NCBI GenBank assembly: GCA_964526675.1
Contig: CAZGLY010000013.1
Span: 1 to 64,000 of the forward strand
Direction: 5' to 3'
DNA: 64,000 nt
Source of the DNA: CAZADA01 sp964526675
GTDB taxonomy: Bacteria; Pseudomonadota; Alphaproteobacteria; Caulobacterales; Maricaulaceae
Shown: positions 8,787-16,305 of the stretch, one piece after another
Layout: the number at the start of each line of letters is the position of its first letter
How positions within the stretch are numbered: position 1 is the first letter of the stretch
Program-made: the position numbers and the translations under genes
The notes under the pieces: model-generated
Databases searched by the model: none
Told to the model about the DNA's origin: nothing
What the model saw: only the letters and a program-made list of their open reading frames with translations

Positions 8787-9284
8787 TTAGGGCCGTGACA
8801 CGCTGCGGCGCGCCGCGTCGATCTTGGCGATATCGATTTTTGTCATGGTCATCATAGCCTCATGGGCGCGGCGGGCGGCGTCCCGATCTGGGTCCGACAG
8901 GGACTCCATGAGCGCGCGCGGCGTGATTTGCCAGCGATAGCCCCAGCGGTCCTGACACCAGCCGCACGCGATCGCCTTGCCGCCGTTGTCGACGACCGCG
9001 TTCCACAGTCTGTCCGTTTCCGCCTGATCGTCGGTGTAAATCTGGAGGGAGTACGTGTTGTTGGGCGGTGAATCCGGCGGACCCGCGTTCAAGAGCACGT
9101 ACGGCAGGCCGCAAATCGTCATCTCAATGAGCTGAACAGCGTCCGTCGCGGCGCCGGGCCGATCCAGCGGCGAGGCGATCTCGGCGTTGATGGCGCTGTC
9201 GGGAAACGTTTGCGCGTAGAACTCCGCGGCCGCCTGCGCGTCCTGGTCGAACCAGAGAAACACCGCTGCTTTGTGTTGTTTCAT
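8787..9284 (-). CDS. VOC-superfamily protein, PhnB/DUF1338-like glyoxalase fold
   Basis: 165 residues. The start KAAVFLWFDQDAQAAAEFYAQTFPDS is typical of the PhnB-like (3-demethylubiquinone-9 methyltransferase domain) VOC family, as are the later blocks MTICGLPYVLLNAGP and CGWCQDRWGYRWQITP. The C terminus (EAMMTMTKIDIAKIDAA) matches the common ending of that family. These proteins are cytosolic and mostly uncharacterised; metal binding through His/Glu is usual, but here the expected first-strand His is not obvious. The gene lies 31 bp downstream of mccB and 18 bp upstream of the NTF2-like pair, so it is part of the mcc operon. A role in leucine breakdown is not evident. Confidence 0.85.
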   Translation of the reverse strand: MKQHKAAVFLWFDQDAQAAAEFYAQTFPDSAINAEIASPLDRPGAATDAVQLIEMTICGLPYVLLNAGPPDSPPNNTYSLQIYTDDQAETDRLWNAVVDNGGKAIACGWCQDRWGYRWQITPRALMESLSDPDRDAARRAHEAMMTMTKIDIAKIDAARRSVSRP

Positions 9285-9315
9285 GGTCTGGGCCCTCCCT
9301 GTGGGCGGCGGCTCG

Positions 9316-10938
9316 TCACATGCGAAACACGCCGAAGCGCGTGGGTTCGATCGGGGCGTTGAGGCACGCCGCCAAGGCCAGGCCGACGACGTCGCGGGTT
9401 TGGGCGGGGTCGATCACGCCGTCGTCCCAGAGCCGCGCAGACGCAAAATAGGGCGAGCCCTCGCGCTCATATGTATCGCGGATGGGTTGTTTGAACGCTT
9501 CTTCGTCGTCGCGCGACCAGTCGCCGCCCTTGGCTTCGATCCCGTCACGCTTGACGGTCGCCAGCACGCTGGCGGCTTGCTCGCCTCCCATCACGGAAAT
9601 CCGCGCGTTCGGCCACATAAACAGAAACCGCGGCTCATAGGCTCGCCCGCACATGCCGTAGTTTCCGGCGCCGTACGACCCGCCGACGACGACGGTGATT
9701 TTGGGAACCCGCGCGCAGGAGACTGCGGTGACGAGCTTTGCGCCGTCTTTGGCGATGCCGCCCGCTTCGGCGTCGCGGCCCACCATAAAGCCGGTGATGT
9801 TCTGCAGAAACAGCAGCGGCACGCCGCGCTGGCACGCCAATTCTATGAAATGAGCCCCTTTGAGCGCGCTTTCGGAGAACAACACCCCGTTGTTCGCGAG
9901 GATCGCCACCGGGATCCCGTGAAGGCGCGCGAAACCGGCGACGAGCGTCTCGCCGTAAGCCGGCTTGAATTCGTGCCATTCTGAGCCGTCGACGAGGCGC
10001 GCGATCAGCTCGCGAGCGTCGTAAGGCGTGCGCGGATCAGCCGGGATGAGGCCGTACAGCTCGTGAGAGGGGTAAGCCGGCGGGGCGGGCTCGCGCAGGT
10101 CGAGCGCGTGCACGGCCGGGGCGTGGTTGAGGCGCGCCACGATGTCGCGCGCGATCCCCATGGCGTGAGCGTCGTCCTCGGCCACATGATCCACGACCCC
10201 GGAGCGGCGGGAATGGGTCTCCGCGCCGCCAAGCTCTTCGGCGGACACCTCCTCGCCTGTGGCGGCCTTCACGAGGGGCGGCCCGCCCAGAAAGATTGTC
10301 CCCTGACCCCTGACGATCACCGTCTCGTCCGCCATCGCGGGCACGTAGGCCCCGCCGGCGGTGGAGGAGCCGTGGACGATCGCGATCTGGGGGATCCCCG
10401 CGGCAGACAGGGTGGCTTGGTTGTAGAAGATGCGGCCGAAGTGCTCCTTATCCGGGAACACGTCCGCTTGAAGGGGCAAAAACGCGCCGCCGGACTCCAC
10501 CAGATAGAGACACGGCAGGCGGTTTTGGCGGGCGATCTCCTGGGCGCGCAGGTGCTTTTTCACTGTGATCGGATGGTACGTCCCGCCCTTCACCGTCGGA
10601 TCGTTGGCGATGATCACGCAGGGCACGCCGTGGACCTGGCCGACGCCGGCGATAACGCCGCCGGCCGGCAGGGGGGCGTCGTACATCTCCCAGCCCGCAA
10701 GCGGCGAAAGCTCGAGGAACGGGCTGTCAGGATCAAGCAGCCGCGCGATCCGGTCCCGTGGCAAAAGCCGGCCCGGCCGATTGTTCTTCTTGAGATGCTT
10801 CTGTTGAGCCGCGGGGCCGCCTCCAGCCTCGATCTCGGTCAGCCGCGCGCGCAAGGTCTCGACCTGCGCGACGAGCGCGTCAGCGTTCGTTTTGAACGCG
10901 TCGCTCGCCGGATCAAGAGTGGTTGTGAGGCGGGTCAT
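9316..10938 (-). CDS. mccB: methylcrotonoyl-CoA carboxylase carboxyltransferase beta subunit
   Basis: Carboxyltransferase (540 residues) that moves CO2 from biotin on MccA to 3-methylcrotonyl-CoA, giving 3-methylglutaconyl-CoA. It belongs to the crotonase-fold acyl-CoA carboxylase beta family, with both halves present: N half GGTYHPITVKKHLRAQEIA and ESGGAFLPLQ; C half NNGVLFSESALKGAHFIELA, FLQNITGFMVG and VVGGSYGAGNYGMCGRAY. The NNGVLFSESALKG and GMCGRAY(E)PRF blocks are characteristic of MccB rather than PccB. It is the first gene of a five-gene minus-strand operon (mccB, VOC, two NTF2-like, mccA), divergent from ivd across 217 bp that must hold both promoters. Confidence 0.95.
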   Translation of the reverse strand: MTRLTTTLDPASDAFKTNADALVAQVETLRARLTEIEAGGGPAAQQKHLKKNNRPGRLLPRDRIARLLDPDSPFLELSPLAGWEMYDAPLPAGGVIAGVGQVHGVPCVIIANDPTVKGGTYHPITVKKHLRAQEIARQNRLPCLYLVESGGAFLPLQADVFPDKEHFGRIFYNQATLSAAGIPQIAIVHGSSTAGGAYVPAMADETVIVRGQGTIFLGGPPLVKAATGEEVSAEELGGAETHSRRSGVVDHVAEDDAHAMGIARDIVARLNHAPAVHALDLREPAPPAYPSHELYGLIPADPRTPYDARELIARLVDGSEWHEFKPAYGETLVAGFARLHGIPVAILANNGVLFSESALKGAHFIELACQRGVPLLFLQNITGFMVGRDAEAGGIAKDGAKLVTAVSCARVPKITVVVGGSYGAGNYGMCGRAYEPRFLFMWPNARISVMGGEQAASVLATVKRDGIEAKGGDWSRDDEEAFKQPIRDTYEREGSPYFASARLWDDGVIDPAQTRDVVGLALAACLNAPIEPTRFGVFRM

Positions 10939-11155
10939 GTGACTTCTGTTACGCCGGTCCCGCGTGGAAGGGAATGCGGCGACGCCGGATCGGCTGTCGA
11001 TCGCGCGTCGTCGTCATCCCAGAAGAGCGTTGGGACCAGAGTAGCGCCGCGGTATGATCGCACACAACGCACAAATCATCCCCACGGCCTTGGGCTGCGG
11101 GCACAGTTCTCCGCCGTATGGTGGCGGCAAGAACGAAACACCCGGGAGACGCGCC

Positions 11156-12328
11156 ATGCTCGCCAACGCTTTCCAACCGATGCGCTTCGGTTTGCCCGAG
11201 GAGATCGAGGAGATGCGGTCTGTTGTCGGGCGTTTCGCCGACGAGCAAATCGCGCCGCGGGCCGAGGAGATTGACCGGACCAACACGTTTCCTCGCGATC
11301 TCTGGCCCCAACTTGGCGAGCTCGGCCTGCTCGGGATTACGGCGCAGGACGAATATGGCGGCGCCGGGCTTGGCTATCTCGCCCATTGCGTGGCGATGGA
11401 GGAGATCTCGCGGGCGAGCGCGTCGGTGGGTCTCTCATACGGCGCCCATTCCAATCTCTGCGTGAATCAGATCGCCCTCAACGGTTCGAGCGATCAGCGC
11501 GCGCGTTACCTTCCCAAGCTCATCTCCGGGGAGCATGTGGGCGCGCTGGCGATGTCGGAGCCGGGCGCGGGCTCCGACGTGGTGTCGATGCGTTGTCGGG
11601 CCGAACGGCGCGGCGATCACTATGTTTTGAACGGGAACAAGATGTGGATCACAAATGGTCCGCATGCGGATGTTCTCGTCGTATACGCCAAGACGGAGCC
11701 GGAAGCGGGGTCGCGGGGCATCACGGCGTTCCTTATCGAAAAGGGATTTGAGGGCTTCGCGCCGGCCCAGAAGCTGGACAAGCTTGGCATGCGCGGATCG
11801 GACACCAGCGAACTGGTGTTCCAAGATTGCGTCGTGCCGGCGGAAAACGTTCTCGGCCGTGAGAATGGCGGCGTCGCGGTCCTAATGAGCGGGTTGGACT
11901 ATGAGCGCGCGGTGCTGGCCTCGGGGCCCGTGGGCATTATGCAGGCCTGCTTTGACGCGGCCCTCGGCTATGTCCGCGAGCGCGAGCAGTTTGGCCGTCC
12001 GATTGGCGAGTTTCAGCTCGTGCAGGGCAAGATCGCCGACATGTACACCACCATGAACGCGGCGCGGGCCTATGTGTATGCGGTCGCGGGCGCTTGCGAC
12101 CGTGGCGAAACCACGCGCGAAGACGCCGCGGGCTGCATCTTGTTCGCGGCGGAGAAAGCCACCCAGTGCGCATTGGACGCGATCCAGCTGCTCGGCGGGA
12201 ACGGCTACATCAATGACTACCCGACGGGCCGCTATCTCCGCGACGCCAAGCTCTACGAGATTGGCGCGGGCACGTCGGAGATCCGCCGCATGCTGATCGG
12301 CCGGGAGCTGTACGCCAAGGGCGCCTGA
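11156..12328 (+). CDS. ivd: isovaleryl-CoA dehydrogenase
   Basis: FAD-dependent acyl-CoA dehydrogenase (390 residues) that converts isovaleryl-CoA to 3-methylcrotonyl-CoA, the substrate of MccAB. Family blocks: LGITAQDEYGGAGLGYLAHC, MSEPGAGSDVVSMR, GNKMWITNGPHADV, LDKLGMRGSDTSEL, REQFGRPIGEFQLVQGK and QLLGGNGYINDYPTGR. The Glu in GLDYERAVLASGP is at the position of the catalytic base peculiar to isovaleryl-CoA dehydrogenases, which separates it from other ACADs. ATG 11156 has GGGAG eight bases upstream; the longer reading from 11054 has no family similarity. It is divergent from the mccB operon, so the pair forms a leucine-catabolic locus. The hydratase and HMG-CoA lyase are not in the window. 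Confidence 0.95.
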   Translation: MLANAFQPMRFGLPEEIEEMRSVVGRFADEQIAPRAEEIDRTNTFPRDLWPQLGELGLLGITAQDEYGGAGLGYLAHCVAMEEISRASASVGLSYGAHSNLCVNQIALNGSSDQRARYLPKLISGEHVGALAMSEPGAGSDVVSMRCRAERRGDHYVLNGNKMWITNGPHADVLVVYAKTEPEAGSRGITAFLIEKGFEGFAPAQKLDKLGMRGSDTSELVFQDCVVPAENVLGRENGGVAVLMSGLDYERAVLASGPVGIMQACFDAALGYVREREQFGRPIGEFQLVQGKIADMYTTMNAARAYVYAVAGACDRGETTREDAAGCILFAAEKATQCALDAIQLLGGNGYINDYPTGRYLRDAKLYEIGAGTSEIRRMLIGRELYAKGA

Positions 12329-12798
12329 TCGGCGATTCCGTCCTCGTCGAGGGCGCCGCGGACGCCAGTGGGCCGCATCGTCGCGCTGTCATGTTGGGGA
12401 AGACGATGTCCCGCGAACGCCGTGGCATTTCGCTCCGTAAACAGATGAAGTGCGCGCCGCGTGGGTCGCGAGGACTTCGCCGAGGAGCCTGGCGACAGGC
12501 CCAGTAAACGTTGATGCGACAAGCGCTTAGCGTGCTTGCGGCGAGGCGGCGGGGGCGGCGGTTCTCTCGGTAGCCCGATCAGGTTGCGCGTCTTTCAAGC
12601 GCTGAATCCGGGCTCTGCAAACGCTCGTCACGGTTGTCATACAACTGAAATATTCCGCATCCAGCAACCACTGTAAAAAAACCGTTAAACTTCTATGCGA
12701 CACCCACCGCACATGAGCAGGGGTTGGAAGCGGTCGCTGGGGCGGGCGCTGGGTTCGCTTGCTCGACTTTTGGTTGATCAATGGAAAGGGGACGGCCA
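12329..12798. other. 470-bp intergenic region upstream of the elpS-like gene
   Basis: No convincing gene. Short reading frames on the minus strand overlap both neighbours and have no protein-like features. The distal part (about 12620-12720) is noticeably more A/T-rich than the surroundings, with a TAAAAAAACCGTTAAAC stretch, and contains the Pho-box-like repeats annotated separately. It is the likely promoter region of the downstream lipoprotein gene. Confidence 0.6.
12624..12651 (+). promoter_or_regulatory. Pho-box-like direct repeats (candidate PhoB site)
   Basis: TTGTCAT (12634-12640), ACAA, CTGAAAT (12645-12651). The Pho-box consensus is CTGTCAT-N4-CTGTCAT, so 11 of 14 repeat positions match with the correct 11-bp periodicity and an A-rich spacer. 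A third weaker unit CTCGTCA lies 10 bp upstream (12624-12630). It lies about 150 bp before the start codon of an ElpS-like gene; I recall that Caulobacter elpS is induced by phosphate starvation through PhoB, which fits. This is a match by eye, not a scored one. Confidence 0.5.
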
Positions 12799-15700
12799 AT
12801 GAAAGCGGCTACAACTTTGCGCACCATCTTGATGGTCAGCGCCGCGAGCCTCGCGCTCGTCGCGTGCGACGACGACGACGACAACGGCAGCACGCCGACT
12901 CCGACGCCTACACCGACGCCTACACCGACGCCCACGCCGACGCCGACCCCGACGATCACCGAAATCGATCTGTCTGATGGCGTGGATTGTGAAGCGACGA
13001 ACATCGGCACGTTCGACAATGACGGCGACATCATCGACGTGACGCTGCGCACGAGCGAGTTGATCTCCATCACCGACGATCTGAGCGTCCAGACCTGCGA
13101 ATTCCCGGGCGACGAGTTCGGCAACCGCGTGCCTGACGACGCCGTCTTCCCGAAATTGGAAGGCGCCAACGGCGTTGTGCCGATCCTGATCCGCGGCGTG
13201 ACGACGGTGGGTTCGGACTCCGGTCGTAACGACGACGACGCGGTTCTGACGATCGAAGCCGGCGCCACCGTGGTCGGCGCGTCTGGTCCGGACGTCATCG
13301 TGGTGACCCGCGGTTCGCAGATCATCGCGAACGGCGCTCCGACCGATCCGATCATCTTCACGAGCTTGGCCGACGTGGCGTTGACCGCTGCGGGCACGCC
13401 GCGCACCTTCGCTGACGCCACCCGCGGCGAGTGGGGCGGCATCGTGATCAACGGTCAAGCGCCGATCAACGACTGCGACGGCGGCTTCATCGACAATCCG
13501 GGCGATCCGTCTTCCGATCCCGACAACTGCATCAAAGACGGCGAAGGCAACTCCGGCTTCTTCGGCGGTTCGGACGCGCAAGACAGCTCCGGCGTGATCC
13601 GTTGGGCGCAGCTCCGCTATGCGGGCTTCCGCTTCAACCCGGAAAACGAACTGAACGGCATCGCGTTCCAAGGCGTCGGCCGCGGTCTCAGCACCGAAGC
13701 GGCGGCGGCTCTGGACGGCGTTCCGGCGTTCCGCGGTTCGGGCCCGACCCCGTTTGAGTTCTTGCAAGTCCACAACAACGCGGACGACGGCGTCGAGTTC
13801 TTCGGCGGCACCGTGAACGCGCGTTACATTGTGCTGACCGGCAACGACGACGACAGCCTCGACTGGACGGACGGCTGGAACGGCAACGTTCAGTATGTCC
13901 TCATCCAGCAAACCAACGCTGGCGGCGACAACGGCTTTGAGGGCGACAACCGCTCCAACGACGAAGACGTGCTGCCGCGTTCCACGCCGACGATCTCCAA
14001 CGTCACGTTCGTTGGCGACTCCACGACCGACAACGGCGCGGCGCTGCGTTTGCGTGAAGGCACCGGCGGTCTGATCGCCAACTCCGTCTTCGTGAACCTG
14101 ACGGACGGCGACGCCACGACCGACGATTGCTTGCGCGTTGACGCCGAGCAGAACGACGCCGCCATCGTGGGCGTCGACCTGCTGGCCACGGACACGCTGA
14201 ACCTCGAGTCGGTTCTCTTCGATTGCGATGTCGCCTTCCGCGACGACAGCAGCGACGACGCCGAAAACGAGTCGGAACTCCTCTTCAACGCCGACTCGCC
14301 GTTCTTCGTGGAAGCGGTCATCGATGAAGTCGATGGTGAAGACGCCATTGTCGGCGTCGGCGCGGCGCGGAACACCAACCGCGTTGCGGCGAACACCTTG
14401 GCCCAAACCTTCTTCCCTGGACCGGCTGAAACCCCGGTCGGACCGGACGGTTTGTCGGACGCCCTCGACCTGACCCTGGTCGGCGACACCTTCGACAACC
14501 GCACGGGCCAAGACGACGACGACCCGAGCAACGATCTGCCGGGCCGCACGGGCGTCAGCCAGGCGTTCATCGACGCTGACAACGGCTTCGAGCCGACCTT
14601 CTTCGACAGCGTTGACTTCTTGGGCGCCTTCAGCCCGTCCCTCGACCTGCCGGGCAACACCTTCCCGGACAGCTGGGCCGCGGGTTGGACGTTTGGCGTT
14701 CTGGAAGGTTCGGTCGCGACGACGGGCGACTGCCCCGCCGGCACCGTGCAAACGGAAGACACGATCACGGACCTGGACGGCGCCGACAAGCCGGTGTGCC
14801 GCCTGCAGGGCACGATCACGGGCGACGTCACGCTCACCGCGGGCAATGTCTACGAGCTGAACGGCGTCGTGTCGGTCGGCCAAGACGCGGCTCCGGTGTC
14901 GGCTGGCGGCCTGGGCGACGACGCCACCACGGCCACGCTCACCATCGAGCCGGGCGTGACGGTGTTCGGCGTGAACGGTCCGGACGTGTTGGTTGTGAGC
15001 CGCGGCTCGCAAATCAGCGCGGTCGGCACGCCTGACGCGCCGATCGTCTTCACCTCCGATGAGGACCTGGCGGGCGGCAACGCGCCGGACGCGCGTGGTC
15101 AGTTCGGCGGCCTGGTGATCAACGGTCTGGCTCCGATCAACGACTGTGACGGCGGTTTCGTCGACAATCCGGGCGATCCGGCGGCTGATCAGGTCAACTG
15201 CATCAAAGACGGCGAGGGCAACTCCGGCTTCTTCGGCGGCGCGACCCCCGACGACAACTCTGGCGCTCTGCAGTACGTCCAAGTTCGTTTCGCGGGCTTC
15301 CGTTTCAACCCGCAAAACGAGTTGAACGGCGTGGCGCTGCAAGGTGTTGGCTCGAGCACGCTCGTTGAATTCGTCCAAGTCCACAACAACGCGGACGACG
15401 GCATTGAGTTCTTCGGCGGCACCGCCAACGCGCGCGGTCTGGTGTTGACCGGCAATGACGACGACAGCCTCGACTGGACCGACGGTTGGACCGGCAACGT
15501 CCAGTACGTCATCATCGAGCAAGGCAACCAAGGCGGCGACCACGGCTTTGAAGCGGACAACCGCTCCAACGACGAAAGCGTGCTGCCGCGGTCCAACCCG
15601 ACGATCTCCAACGTGACGATCGTGGGCGACGGCTCGACGACGGACAGCGCTCTGCGTCTGCGTGAAGGCACGGGCGGCACGCTCCGCAACTTCGTGATCG

Positions 15701-16152
15701 CGGGCCAAACCAGCGCGTCGATCCACGTGGATGACGAGCAAGACGACGCCGCTGTTGTCGGCGAAGACCTGCTCGCCAACGGCGTGCTGTCGCTGGACAG
15801 CGTGTTCATCGACGGAACCGCCGGTCAAACTGTGGCTGACGTTTCCGATGGCGACAGCGATGACAGCACGGCGGAAGAAGAAGCGCTGGTGGGCGCCAAT
15901 GTGGTGATCGACGCCACGACGCTCGGCGGGTTCAGCTTCTACACCGATGGCGTGGGCGTCATTCCGGCTGCCGACGGTGCGGAAGCGGGAGTGACGGCGA
16001 CGGATCTGAGCGGTGATGACGCCTTCTTCACCGCGTCGGGCTTCGTCGGCGCTGTCGCGCCGGGCACGGTTGTGGCGAGCGACGCCGCGCCGGACTTCGC
16101 GGGTGACTGGTTCAGCCAGTGGACCTTCGTGGATCCCGCCGCCACGCGCTAA
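12799..16152 (+). CDS. elpS: ElpS-like giant acidic secreted lipoprotein
   Basis: 1,117 residues. The lipoprotein signal MKAATTLRTILMVSAASLAL ends in the lipobox LVAC; the mature protein starts C-DDDDDNGS, then ten Thr-Pro pairs as a flexible stalk. The rest is two homologous modules rich in Asp, Asn and Gly, each with LTIExGxTVxGxxGPDV, APINDCDGGF, CIKDGEGNSGFFGG, VQVHNNADDG and DDDSLDWTDGW, suggesting a repetitive beta (beta-helix-like) Ca-binding fold. Lys and Arg are scarce. ATG 12799 follows AAGGGG; an ATG 18 bp earlier is less likely. Next to a TonB receptor and a T2SS operon, it matches my memory of Caulobacter ElpS, a lipoprotein secreted by T2SS on phosphate starvation. The biochemical activity cannot be read from the sequence. 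Confidence 0.75.
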   Translation: MKAATTLRTILMVSAASLALVACDDDDDNGSTPTPTPTPTPTPTPTPTPTPTITEIDLSDGVDCEATNIGTFDNDGDIIDVTLRTSELISITDDLSVQTCEFPGDEFGNRVPDDAVFPKLEGANGVVPILIRGVTTVGSDSGRNDDDAVLTIEAGATVVGASGPDVIVVTRGSQIIANGAPTDPIIFTSLADVALTAAGTPRTFADATRGEWGGIVINGQAPINDCDGGFIDNPGDPSSDPDNCIKDGEGNSGFFGGSDAQDSSGVIRWAQLRYAGFRFNPENELNGIAFQGVGRGLSTEAAAALDGVPAFRGSGPTPFEFLQVHNNADDGVEFFGGTVNARYIVLTGNDDDSLDWTDGWNGNVQYVLIQQTNAGGDNGFEGDNRSNDEDVLPRSTPTISNVTFVGDSTTDNGAALRLREGTGGLIANSVFVNLTDGDATTDDCLRVDAEQNDAAIVGVDLLATDTLNLESVLFDCDVAFRDDSSDDAENESELLFNADSPFFVEAVIDEVDGEDAIVGVGAARNTNRVAANTLAQTFFPGPAETPVGPDGLSDALDLTLVGDTFDNRTGQDDDDPSNDLPGRTGVSQAFIDADNGFEPTFFDSVDFLGAFSPSLDLPGNTFPDSWAAGWTFGVLEGSVATTGDCPAGTVQTEDTITDLDGADKPVCRLQGTITGDVTLTAGNVYELNGVVSVGQDAAPVSAGGLGDDATTATLTIEPGVTVFGVNGPDVLVVSRGSQISAVGTPDAPIVFTSDEDLAGGNAPDARGQFGGLVINGLAPINDCDGGFVDNPGDPAADQVNCIKDGEGNSGFFGGATPDDNSGALQYVQVRFAGFRFNPQNELNGVALQGVGSSTLVEFVQVHNNADDGIEFFGGTANARGLVLTGNDDDSLDWTDGWTGNVQYVIIEQGNQGGDHGFEADNRSNDESVLPRSNPTISNVTIVGDGSTTDSALRLREGTGGTLRNFVIAGQTSASIHVDDEQDDAAVVGEDLLANGVLSLDSVFIDGTAGQTVADVSDGDSDDSTAEEEALVGANVVIDATTLGGFSFYTDGVGVIPAADGAEAGVTATDLSGDDAFFTASGFVGAVAPGTVVASDAAPDFAGDWFSQWTFVDPAATR
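12892..12954 (+). repeat. Thr-Pro dipeptide tract (ten TP pairs plus Thr)
   Basis: Twenty-one codons alternate Thr and Pro (ACG/ACA/ACC/ACT with CCG/CCT/CCC) right after the Asp run of the lipoprotein. At DNA level it contains near-identical 12-bp units (ACACCGACGCCT). It would form an extended stalk between the lipid anchor and the folded modules, and it is a likely site of length variation between strains. Confidence 0.9.
13246..14085 (+). repeat. internal module 1 of the ElpS-like protein
   Basis: The coding segment runs from LTIEAGATVVGASGPDV to ALRLREGTGGL. It is repeated as module 2 at 14938-15690 with strong protein and DNA similarity. For example, the CIKDGEGNSGFFGG, VHNNADDG and GNDDDSLDWTDGW stretches are almost identical in both. 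Module 1 carries an insertion (SLADVALTAAGT and SLSTEAAAALDGV-type segments) absent from module 2, and is followed by about 200 extra residues before the second copy starts. Confidence 0.85.
14938..15690 (+). repeat. internal module 2 of the ElpS-like protein
   Basis: The coding segment runs from LTIEPGVTVFGVNGPDV to ALRLREGTGGT and is homologous to module 1. Synonymous as well as coding positions are largely shared across long stretches, which points to either a fairly recent duplication or gene conversion between the two halves. Confidence 0.85.
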
Positions 16153-16229
16153 GGCGCGCGGTGCATAAACGCATCGGTGTGGGGATCGTTTGGCGCGAGA
16201 GCGCTGGGCGGTCCCCTCGCCACTATTGG

Positions 16230-16258
16230 GACCAGACCATTCAGAGTACACTCTGGTC
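16230..16258. promoter_or_regulatory. nested dyads upstream of the TonB receptor
   Basis: CAGAGT-AC-ACTCTG (16242-16255) is a perfect 6-bp dyad with a 2-nt centre. An outer pair, GACCAG (16230-16235) and CTGGTC (16253-16258), overlaps it. The region lies in the 153-bp gap between the ElpS-like gene and the receptor gene. It could be an operator for a dimeric regulator or alternative RNA hairpins in the leader. Confidence 0.5.
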
Positions 16259-16275
16259 AGGGTCGGAGGGACCCT
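16259..16275 (+). other. leader hairpin before the TonB receptor gene
   Basis: AGGGTC-GGAGG-GACCCT gives a 6-bp perfect stem with a 5-nt loop. It sits 31 bp before the receptor ATG and directly after the nested dyads. The GGAGG in the loop is a strong Shine-Dalgarno-like sequence but lies too far from the start codon to serve it. No T run follows. An mRNA stability element or partial attenuator between elpS-like and receptor genes is possible. Confidence 0.45.
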
Positions 16276-16305
16276 CACACGCGTGTTCATCTTTAGGGGG
16301 ACAGT

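Noticed and set aside
12527..12799. 90-codon minus-strand frame upstream of the elpS-like gene
   Set aside because: It would overlap the elpS-like start, has no ribosome site, and runs through the A/T-rich promoter-like region.
12892..12954. CRISPR-like or tandem regulatory repeat
   Set aside because: The repeats are in-frame Thr-Pro codons inside a coding region, without spacers.
12778..16290. Long open frame on the minus strand opposite the ElpS-like gene
   Set aside because: It is antisense to a clear lipoprotein gene. It is open because of the G+C-rich third-position pattern, and its translation is Arg/Val/His-rich with no protein family pattern.
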